This document shows positions 1-5,971 of a stretch of 6,427 bases of DNA, piece by piece. A program made the position numbers and the translations under genes. This DNA is from Candidatus Omnitrophota bacterium. GTDB lineage: Bacteria; Ratteibacteria; UBA8468; B48-G9; DTJG01. A model generated the notes under the pieces. It was not told where the DNA came from, did no database searches, and was given only the letters and a program-made list of their open reading frames with translations. The first letter of the stretch is position 1. Each line of letters opens with the position of its first letter. The stretch is taken from contig JAMWBX010000079.1 of the NCBI GenBank assembly GCA_023818725.1, positions 1 to 6,427 on the forward strand, written 5' to 3'.

Positions 1-833
1 AGAAAGAAGCTGCTTCTATTCTACAGAAACTTTCACAGGAAATAGATGATTTTAAACTGGAGATTTATTTCTCAGACCCGGACGACAAAAATAACGCCAT
101 TGTTACACTTCATGCAGGTGCTGGCGGGACGGAGGCCTGTGATTGGGTGAGCATGCTTTTTCGAATGTATTCAAAGTGGGCTGCAAAGAAGGGCATGAGG
201 GTAGAAGTTGTTGATTTTTTGCCCGGGGAAGAAGCTGGATTGAAAAAAATCATGGCGGTTTTCTCAGGTAATTATGCTTATGGTTATCTTAAAGGAGAGA
301 GCGGCGTCCATAGACTTGTGAGAATTTCGCCTTTCGATGCAAATAAGAGACGCCACACAAGTTTTGCAGCTGTAAATGTTATTCCTGAAATAGAAAAGGA
401 TATCAAGATTGAAATACGAGATGAAGATATAGAAATGGAAACATTTCGTTCAGGTGGCAAGGGTGGTCAGAATGTGAACAAGGTTGAGACGGCTGTCAGA
501 ATAAAACACATACCTACGGGTATTGTTGTTCAGTGTCAGAGTGAAAGAAGTCAGTTCAAGAACCGTGAAATGGCAATGAAAATATTGAAAAGCCGGCTCT
601 ATCAAATGCAGATAGAAAAGGAAAAAAAGGAGGAAGCGGAAAAGTGGGATTCTCAGAAAGAGATTGCGTGGGGAAGTCAGATAAGGTCTTATGTATTCTG
701 TCCTTACACTATGGTGAAAGACCATAGAACGCAAGTGGAAACAGGAAACGTTGAAGCAGTAATGGACGGAGAGATAGATGTTTTTATCAAAGCTGAAGTT
801 GAATATCTTGCAAAGCAAAAAAATGTGAAATGA
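1..833 (+). CDS. prfB: Peptide chain release factor 2 (RF2), 5' end missing
   Basis: RF2 reads UAA and UGA stop codons in the ribosomal A site and triggers peptidyl-tRNA hydrolysis in the cytoplasm. The frame is open from base 3 and gives 276 visible residues ending in TGA. The sequence shows the RF2 core motif [11 protein letters not shown] (coded at about 117-149), the codon-recognition tripeptide SPF at 327-335, which distinguishes RF2 from RF1 (PxT), and the catalytic GGQ at 462-470 within [17 protein letters not shown] and GGQ are 45 residues apart, as in E. coli RF2 (205 and 250). The C-terminal block [10 protein letters not shown]...[20 protein letters not shown] is also typical. By that alignment about 95 N-terminal residues lie upstream, so any programmed +1 frameshift site near codon 25 cannot be judged here. 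Its TGA overlaps the coaB ATG by 4 bases. The identification is very secure; only the start is unknown. Confidence 0.97.
   Translation, partial: KEAASILQKLSQEIDDFKLEIYFSDPDDKNNAIVTLHAGAGGTEACDWVSMLFRMYSKWAAKKGMRVEVVDFLPGEEAGLKKIMAVFSGNYAYGYLKGESGVHRLVRISPFDANKRRHTSFAAVNVIPEIEKDIKIEIRDEDIEMETFRSGGKGGQNVNKVETAVRIKHIPTGIVVQCQSERSQFKNREMAMKILKSRLYQMQIEKEKKEEAEKWDSQKEIAWGSQIRSYVFCPYTMVKDHRTQVETGNVEAVMDGEIDVFIKAEVEYLAKQKNVK
830..833 (+). other. ATGA start/stop overlap, prfB-coaB
   Basis: The coaB ATG (830-832) overlaps the prfB TGA (831-833). No strong Shine-Dalgarno sequence precedes it; upstream is A-rich, with seven As at 817-823. This suggests that coaB is translated mainly by reinitiation after RF2 termination. 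The stop is UGA, which RF2 itself reads, so RF2 activity could in principle influence coaB expression. That last point is inference only. Confidence 0.8.
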
Positions 834-1471
834 AATTTCTGATAACAGCCGGACCTACAAGAGAATACCTGGACCCTGTAAGATTTATAAGTAATCCGGC
901 AACAGGGACTCTGGGATATTTTGTGGCAAAAAAAGCAAAACAACGGGGGCATTCTGTCACTGTTATTACAGGACCATGCAGTTTTTCTGAAATAAGGGGG
1001 GTGAAAAAAATACAGGTCGAATCAGCTCTTGAAATGAAAGATGCAGTAGAAAAAGAATTTCTATCGTGTGATGTGCTCGTGATGACAGCTGCTGTTTCAG
1101 ACTGGAGACCTGAAAAAAGATACAGAGAAAAATTGAAAATGAAACGGCCATGGAAGCTTAAGCTTATTCCAAACCCGGATATTTTGAAAAGTGTAGAGAA
1201 AATAAAAAAAGGAAACCAGGTTGTTGTTGGGTTCGCTCTTGAAAGTACCAGTATAATTGAAAATGCAAGAAAAAAACTGAACGAAAAAAAACTTGATATG
1301 CTTGTTGCCAATACGGTTGAAAACTTTGGTGATTCATCTAGAAATAATGAGATTTTTGTTCTTTATCCTGACGGAAAGATAAAAGATTGCTCCGGGTATT
1401 CCAAACGGAAATTGGCTTCCTTTTTAGTTCTTGAAATTGAAAGACATAACAAATTAAAGCGGCGCAAATGA
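830..1471 (+). CDS. coaB: Stand-alone phosphopantothenate-cysteine ligase (CoaB)
   Basis: CoaB joins 4'-phosphopantothenate and cysteine, using CTP in bacteria, to make phosphopantothenoylcysteine in coenzyme A synthesis. The 213-residue protein aligns along its length with the C-terminal half of E. coli CoaBC (Dfp): ITAGPTRE (residues 5-12), [13 protein letters not shown] (14-26), AAVSDWRP (87-94), the KxK region that holds the catalytic lysine of the family (101-103), NPDIL (115-119), VGFALEST (133-140) and KKLDMLVAN (153-161). The family's usual SN-SSGKMG is SN-PATGTLG here. There is no N-terminal flavin-dependent CoaC decarboxylase domain. Because the start overlaps the prfB stop and ITAGPTRE begins at residue 5, this is a true stand-alone enzyme, not a fragment of a bifunctional one; a separate coaC is expected elsewhere. 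The C-terminus is basic (KLKRRK). Its stop overlaps the next start by 4 bases. Confidence 0.95.
   Translation: MKFLITAGPTREYLDPVRFISNPATGTLGYFVAKKAKQRGHSVTVITGPCSFSEIRGVKKIQVESALEMKDAVEKEFLSCDVLVMTAAVSDWRPEKRYREKLKMKRPWKLKLIPNPDILKSVEKIKKGNQVVVGFALESTSIIENARKKLNEKKLDMLVANTVENFGDSSRNNEIFVLYPDGKIKDCSGYSKRKLASFLVLEIERHNKLKRRK
1468..1471 (+). other. ATGA start/stop overlap, coaB-CBM9-like gene
   Basis: The ATG at 1468-1470 of the secreted CBM9-like gene overlaps the coaB TGA at 1469-1471. The upstream bases (AAAGCGGCGCAA) hold no convincing ribosome binding site, so translation probably depends on coupling to coaB. The ATG is followed directly by a Lys-Lys signal-peptide start, which supports this choice. 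Confidence 0.75.
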
Positions 1472-2196
1472 TAAAAAAACTGAGTTTTGTTTTTGTTTTG
1501 CTTTATGCGATCAGATCCTTGTGCGACCCCTCAATTAACACGGAAATTTTATGTAAACGAGCTGAAGGGAGAATTATGGTAGATGGCATTATAAATGAGC
1601 CAGCATGGGAGAAAGCAGTTCCCATAAACTTTGTCAAAATTGTCTCTCTGGATGAACCGGTTTCTTCCACAACAGCCTATTGTTTGTATGACAAAAAGTA
1701 TATTTACTTCGCATTTATTTGCAGAGATAAAGACATATGGTTAACGCTCAAAACCCGTGATTCGCAGCTATGGGACCAGGATGTTGTAGAAATTTTTTTG
1801 AAAACTGATTGTTCCGGTGATTGGTTTTATGAATTTCAGGTTTCTCCCAAAAATACAGTGTTGGATGCATTTGTTTCCAGGAGCCTCAGGGAAAAAATGT
1901 TTTTTAGATTTGCTGAATGGGATTGCACTGGATTAAAATCCGCGACAAAATTGAAAGGAACATTAAACAACTGGTTTGATGAAGATGATTTTTGGAGTGT
2001 TGAGGTCGCTATTCCTTTTAAAAGTTTGCTATCGAATGGCAGGATGCCCGCAACAAATGATGTGTGGCTTATTAACCTTGGAAGATATGATTATTCTGTC
2101 TACCTTGAAAAAGGTTTTGAAGCCTCAACCAGCTGCCCGATAAAAAAGTTTGATTTTCATAGATATGAAGAATGGAGTTTTTTGAAATTCAATTGA
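1468..2196 (+). CDS. Secreted carbohydrate-binding family 9-like (CBM9-like) protein
   Basis: A predicted exported 242-residue protein made of a signal peptide and one CBM9-like beta-sandwich. The N-terminus has KK (residues 3-4), a hydrophobic stretch (5-14) and a likely cleavage region around residues 17-20 (SLCD). Family-type motifs follow: VDGIINEPAWEKA (38-50), the hallmark opening of CBM9-like domains; YDKKYIYFAFICRDKDIW (74-91); WDQDVVEIFL (102-111); YEFQVSPKNTVLDAF (121-135); and WSVEVAIPF (176-184). Such domains are found alone or attached to glycoside hydrolases, and some bind sugars; many stand-alone members have no known ligand. No catalytic domain is present. Seven cysteines remain after residue 19, unusually many for a short exported protein. 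It precedes sugar-metabolism genes, which fits capture or sensing of a glycan outside the cytoplasm, but the ligand cannot be read from sequence. The domain call is strong; the role is uncertain. Confidence 0.85.
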   Translation: MIKKLSFVFVLLYAIRSLCDPSINTEILCKRAEGRIMVDGIINEPAWEKAVPINFVKIVSLDEPVSSTTAYCLYDKKYIYFAFICRDKDIWLTLKTRDSQLWDQDVVEIFLKTDCSGDWFYEFQVSPKNTVLDAFVSRSLREKMFFRFAEWDCTGLKSATKLKGTLNNWFDEDDFWSVEVAIPFKSLLSNGRMPATNDVWLINLGRYDYSVYLEKGFEASTSCPIKKFDFHRYEEWSFLKFN

Positions 2197-2214
2197 GGGG
2201 ATTTAATTGATGTG
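2195..2214 (+). promoter_or_regulatory. Ribosome binding site and GTG start of the NagB/PIG-L gene
   Basis: GAGGGG (2195-2200) overlaps the TGA stop of the CBM9-like gene and lies 11 bases before GTG (2212-2214). That GTG is the only usual start codon between the preceding in-frame stop and the conserved domain. An out-of-frame ATG at 2210-2212 is followed at once by TGA (ATGTGA), so a ribosome starting there would terminate immediately. The next in-frame ATG is at about residue 105, inside the NagB-like domain. GTG is therefore the best start, with a rather long spacer. Confidence 0.65.
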
Positions 2215-4560
2215 AGAAGATACGATTACAGTTCTTCAGTTGAAAAAATTGCGATAAAACAATCTGGTTTTGAACCGCGTTACCAACCGGAAGAAAAAAT
2301 AAGAATTCTTGAGGTTGCTGATTTTCCCAGTCTTGGAAAAATTACGGCACTGAGGTTTTTAGAATGGTGTAAGAAGAATCCCGCAGGCGTAGTTTCTCTG
2401 CCTACCGGCAAGACGCCAGAACATTTTATATACTGGACATCTATTATTCTTAAAAACTGGTTCAGAAAAGATGTTCAACGGCTTCTCGATTCTTACGAAA
2501 TTGATTCTAAGATCAGGCCAGTTATGTCTGATTTTATTTTTGTTCAGATAGATGAGTTTTTTCCAATGAATCCACGGCATGAAAATAGCTTTCTATGGTA
2601 TATCAATAAATTTTATATTAAGGAATTTGGATTTGATGACAAAAAGGCACTTTTGATTGATGCGTGGACAACAGGATGCAAGCGCGGAAAAAATCTTGGA
2701 GAAATTTTCCCCGATGGCAGGATAGATCTCTCATTAAGATACAGGCAACCCAGAAATAAACTTGAAGAGCTTCAACAAAAGGCAATTCAGCATATTGATG
2801 ATTATGCGATGGAATATGAGCAAAAAATCAGAGAATATGGAGGCATTGGATTTTTTCTCGGCGGCATCGGCCCGGATGGCCATATCGGTTTTAACATAAG
2901 GGGTTCAGACCATTTCAGCACAACTCGACTTGCACCTATCAATTATGAAACAGCGGCAGCCGCAGCGACAGACCTTGGAGGAATAGAAGTTTCAAGGGAA
3001 AAAGTTGTTATGACAATCGGCATTGAAACAATTACATTTAACAAAACGGCAACTGCGATTATTATTGCCGCCGGGGAAAGCAAAGCGCAGGTTGTCAGGG
3101 ATGCAGTGACAAATGAGCCTTCAATTCTTTATCCAGCAAGCGCTCTTGGCATACTTGAAGGCGCGTGTTTTTACCTCACAACCGGAGCGACAAAACGTCT
3201 CACGCAAAGGACAATAAAAAAACTTGAGAAAGAGCCTGCTTTTTCTGAGATTGATTTGAAAAAAATTATTGTTGATGTTGCGCTTAAAAGCAACAAATCG
3301 CTTGAATCACTGGCTATTGCTGATTTTAGAAAAATCACGGAAGGAAATTTCCTTATAAAAAATGGAATTGATGTTGCCGTTGCTTCGAAGTCTGTTTCTC
3401 GTTCCTTTAAAGAAAAAATAAAGCGCGGCACAGAGACGATTGAAAACACCACGTTTTTGCACACAGGCCCACATCATGATGATATAATGCTGGGTTATAT
3501 GCCATACATAATTCATCTTGTAAGAACACCTTTGAACAATCATTATTTTGCGACTCTCACCAGTGGTTTTACTTCTGTGACAAACTCTTATGTTGTTGAG
3601 CAAATGAAAAATCTCGAATCTTTTATTTCAACTGATGAGTGCAGACAATTACTTCAGCAAAAGTACTTCAAACCAGATGATAATAAAGCAAGGATCAGAG
3701 ATGTGTATCTCTATCTTGATGGGGTTGCTGCAAATAGTGTGGATATTCAGAACCAGGCTTCTGCGAGAAGGATGATGAGAAACATTGTTTCGATAGTCAA
3801 TTCGTATAAGATATCAACGATAGAAAACAAAATTTCATGGTTTTTCAAATATTTTGCGAGCTCTTATCCTGGGAAAAAAGATATCCCGGATGTTCAACTT
3901 CTAAAAGGGATGATAAGAGAATGGGAAGAGGAACTTTTATGGGCGCATCTTGGATTTAACTGTCAGCATGTTTTTCATATGAGATTGCCTTTTTACACAG
4001 GCGACATCTTTACAAAAAAACCGCAGTTGAATCAGGACATAATGCCGATGCTGAATTTAATCGAAAAAATCAACCCTGACGTCATTACTGTTGCGATGGA
4101 TCCTGAAGCAAGCGGTCCTGACACGCATTATAAGGTTTTGCAGGCAATTGCAGAAGCCATTGGACTGTATCTGAAAAAAAATCCAGGGAAAAAGATACGG
4201 GTGTGGGGCTATAGAAATGTGTGGTACAGGTTTCATCCAGCAGAGGCAGATATTATTGTGCCTGTTTCTATGAACTCATTTGCGATTATGAGAAGCGCTT
4301 TCAATATCTGTTTTGGTTCACAGAAAAGCGCATCTTTTCCAAGTTATGAGTATGACGGACCTTTTTGCGACCTTGCTCAGAAAATTATGGCAGAACAATA
4401 CGCTATGATGAAGACATGTCTCGGAAGGGAATTTTTTTATTCAAGTGAAATTCCCAGACTCAGAGCAACAAGGGGACTGGTATTTTTGAGAGAAATGGAG
4501 CCAGAAGAGTTTTTCGCTGAAGCAAGATATCTTAAACAATTGACTGAAAGCATAAAATGA
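2212..4560 (+). CDS. NagB-like (glucosamine-6-phosphate deaminase-type) / PIG-L deacetylase-type fusion protein
   Basis: A cytoplasmic 782-residue two-domain protein with no signal peptide. Residues about 30-325 are NagB/6-phosphogluconolactonase-type: phosphate loop PTGKTP (64-69), QIDEF with D114 (E. coli NagB Asp72), GGIGPDGHIGFN (217-228) with D222 and H224 (Asp141, His143), and K291 (Lys208). The position of catalytic Glu148 is I229. About 40 extra residues lie between D114 and D222, and no Arg is seen where Arg172 would be (ETAAAAATDLGG, 246-257). Residues about 410-690 are PIG-L/LmbE-type: PHHDDIMLG (420-428) supplies H421, D423 and D424; GPDTH (635-639) supplies H639 as the probable third zinc ligand. 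A helical insertion of about 85 residues separates them. Long NagB-like/PIG-L fusions are known in Bacteroidetes and other bacteria, annotated as glucosamine-6-phosphate deaminase-like. By family, deacetylation and deamination of an N-acetyl amino sugar is plausible; the missing Glu makes the exact reaction uncertain. GTG start. Confidence 0.88.
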   Translation: MRRYDYSSSVEKIAIKQSGFEPRYQPEEKIRILEVADFPSLGKITALRFLEWCKKNPAGVVSLPTGKTPEHFIYWTSIILKNWFRKDVQRLLDSYEIDSKIRPVMSDFIFVQIDEFFPMNPRHENSFLWYINKFYIKEFGFDDKKALLIDAWTTGCKRGKNLGEIFPDGRIDLSLRYRQPRNKLEELQQKAIQHIDDYAMEYEQKIREYGGIGFFLGGIGPDGHIGFNIRGSDHFSTTRLAPINYETAAAAATDLGGIEVSREKVVMTIGIETITFNKTATAIIIAAGESKAQVVRDAVTNEPSILYPASALGILEGACFYLTTGATKRLTQRTIKKLEKEPAFSEIDLKKIIVDVALKSNKSLESLAIADFRKITEGNFLIKNGIDVAVASKSVSRSFKEKIKRGTETIENTTFLHTGPHHDDIMLGYMPYIIHLVRTPLNNHYFATLTSGFTSVTNSYVVEQMKNLESFISTDECRQLLQQKYFKPDDNKARIRDVYLYLDGVAANSVDIQNQASARRMMRNIVSIVNSYKISTIENKISWFFKYFASSYPGKKDIPDVQLLKGMIREWEEELLWAHLGFNCQHVFHMRLPFYTGDIFTKKPQLNQDIMPMLNLIEKINPDVITVAMDPEASGPDTHYKVLQAIAEAIGLYLKKNPGKKIRVWGYRNVWYRFHPAEADIIVPVSMNSFAIMRSAFNICFGSQKSASFPSYEYDGPFCDLAQKIMAEQYAMMKTCLGREFFYSSEIPRLRATRGLVFLREMEPEEFFAEARYLKQLTESIK

Positions 4561-4573
4561 GAGGTGCAAAATG
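4561..4573 (+). promoter_or_regulatory. Ribosome binding site of the AraA-like gene
   Basis: GAGGTG (4561-4566) directly follows the TGA of the fusion gene and lies 4 bases before ATG at 4571 (6 bases if counted from GAGG). It is the best-spaced Shine-Dalgarno in the window and fixes this start. The 10-base gap leaves no room for a promoter. Confidence 0.8.
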
Positions 4574-5965
4574 TCAATACAGAGACCAGTCATTGGAATG
4601 CTTGGCGTAACCGCGAGTCTTTATAAAGAAAAGCTTCCTCAATTTGTTGAGGAACTTGAAAAACAGTACAAGAATTTTGTTCAGAAATGTTTTTCTTTTG
4701 CTGACATTGTTAGTTTTCCTGTTGCTTACGAAAGGCATATGATAGAAGAATCATATTCAAAAATGCTTCAGGCGGGCGTGGATGGCATTATTATTGTATT
4801 TCTTTCTTACAGTCCCAGCATGATTATCGCGCCTGTTATTGAAAAAAGCCGTGTTCCGGTTCTCATATGGAACACGCAGCATCTTTTTGAGATAAATAAA
4901 AGTTTCTCAGTCAAAGATATGATAAATAATCATGGCATGCATGGCGTTCAGGATCTTTCCTGTGTTCTTTTGAGGCAGAAGTCACCATTTATAATTGTCA
5001 CAGGTCATTGGACCCAGAATGACACAATGTTATCTCTGGCGAACTGGTGCAGATGCGCTGCGGTTTATGGGGCTTTAAAGAGATTAAAGGTAGGCAGAAT
5101 CGGAGGAAGATTTAAAGACATGGGCGATTTTTCTGTGTCGGATGAAGCCATTGGAAAAAATTTTGGCGTGGATATTGTAGACATTGAAATAGCCGAGCTG
5201 GAAAATGAAGCAAAGCAAATTTCCAGGGATGACATAGAGCAAGTACTTAAAAACGAAAAGAAGAAGTTTATTGTTGAGATTGACAGCAGCCTTCATGAAA
5301 ATTTGATCTGTACGGAGATGGCGTTAAGAAACATAATTAATAGGTACGGACTGGGTGCACTGGCAATAAATTTTATGGCATTTAAAGGGGACTCTGCCTA
5401 TAATTTAATGCCATTTTACGCTATTTCAAAACTTATTTCAGAGGGCATGGGATACGGAGGTGAAGGTGATGCCCTTTGTGCCATAAGTGTATGGATCTTT
5501 CAGAAACTTGCTGGTCAGGCAACATTTACAGAGATGTTTACCACTGATTATAAAAATAATAGAATTTTTATGTCTCACATGGGCGAAAGCAACCTTTCTA
5601 TGGCAAAGAACGATGCAGAAATAAAGCTTGTTAAGAAGGATATGAGCATTGTCAATCCAGGATCCTTTACAGGAATGTTTTTATTTCAACAAAAGCCGGG
5701 AACTGTTACACTGTTTAATCTTGCTCCATGTGAAAAAGAAAAGTTTCGTTTTATTGCTGCAACAGGCCGTGTGGAAAGCAGAAAGATTTTTCCAGATATC
5801 AAAGCACCACACTTTCTGTTGAAGTTAAAAGATGATGTGAGGGATTTTTTAACATCGTACAGCCTGTATGGAGGGACACATCATCTTGCTATGGCATACG
5901 GGGATTATAATGAGCAGCTCAGGACCCTTGCCAGTGTAATCGGTCTGGAATTTTTACAAATTTAA
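4571..5965 (+). CDS. AraA-family sugar isomerase (L-arabinose isomerase-like)
   Basis: A 464-residue cytoplasmic protein of the L-arabinose/L-fucose isomerase superfamily, metal-dependent enzymes that interconvert aldoses and ketoses. It aligns with E. coli AraA through IVTGHW (142-147; VVTGHW in AraA), GYGGEGD (294-300), TFTEMF (318-323), FMSHMGE (333-339) and GGTHH (434-438). E298, E321, H336 and H437/H438 match catalytic Glu306, Glu333, His350 and His450; spacings of 23, 15 and about 102 residues compare with 27, 17 and 100. A distinctive NNHGMHGVQDL (119-129) lies where AraA has its HGGREFGF segment. The protein ends about 22 residues after the point matching E. coli residue 460, so it lacks the AraA C-terminal tail. 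Overall similarity looks low, so arabinose is only one possible substrate and no symbol is given. The kinase gene 3 bases downstream fits an isomerase-then-kinase route for a neutral sugar. Confidence 0.85.
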   Translation: MSIQRPVIGMLGVTASLYKEKLPQFVEELEKQYKNFVQKCFSFADIVSFPVAYERHMIEESYSKMLQAGVDGIIIVFLSYSPSMIIAPVIEKSRVPVLIWNTQHLFEINKSFSVKDMINNHGMHGVQDLSCVLLRQKSPFIIVTGHWTQNDTMLSLANWCRCAAVYGALKRLKVGRIGGRFKDMGDFSVSDEAIGKNFGVDIVDIEIAELENEAKQISRDDIEQVLKNEKKKFIVEIDSSLHENLICTEMALRNIINRYGLGALAINFMAFKGDSAYNLMPFYAISKLISEGMGYGGEGDALCAISVWIFQKLAGQATFTEMFTTDYKNNRIFMSHMGESNLSMAKNDAEIKLVKKDMSIVNPGSFTGMFLFQQKPGTVTLFNLAPCEKEKFRFIAATGRVESRKIFPDIKAPHFLLKLKDDVRDFLTSYSLYGGTHHLAMAYGDYNEQLRTLASVIGLEFLQI

Positions 5966-5971
5966 TCTATG
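5963..5971 (+). other. Isomerase-kinase junction, TAA-TCT-ATG in one frame
   Basis: The isomerase stop TAA (5963-5965) and kinase ATG (5969-5971) share a reading frame, with a single TCT codon between them. No Shine-Dalgarno is seen; the nearest purine run is GGAA at 5947-5950, 18 bases before the ATG. The kinase start cannot lie further upstream in this frame because of the TAA, and the ATP-site motif begins at residue 8, so ATG 5969 is well supported. Kinase translation probably depends on reinitiation after isomerase termination. Confidence 0.75.

Noticed and set aside
1..150. RF2 programmed frameshift site
   Set aside because: The visible coding begins about 95 residues into RF2, while the known frameshift site lies near codon 25, so it would be upstream of the window.
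1154..1165. AAGCTTAAGCTT palindromic repeat
   Set aside because: It encodes Lys-Leu-Lys-Leu in a conserved part of CoaB (just before NPDIL) and is too short to be a meaningful repeat or terminator.
787..1311. A 174-codon open frame on the reverse strand
   Set aside because: It is antisense to prfB/coaB, rich in Phe and Ser because it mirrors Lys/Glu-rich coding sequence, and shows no recognisable domain. The sense strand encodes clearly conserved proteins here.
1510..1527. Possible lipoprotein signal (Cys19) in the CBM9-like protein
   Set aside because: The residues before Cys19 are R-S-L, and Leu at -1 does not fit a lipobox, which needs Gly, Ala or Ser there. An ordinary signal peptide is more likely.
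2197..2211. Promoter or terminator between the CBM9-like gene and the fusion gene
   Set aside because: The 15-base gap is filled by a ribosome binding site and spacer; there is no room for -35/-10 boxes and no hairpin with a T-run.
3171..3603. Two overlapping reverse-strand open frames inside the NagB/PIG-L gene
   Set aside because: Both lie fully opposite a conserved gene, have no ribosome binding site or family motif that I recognise, and are best explained as shadows.
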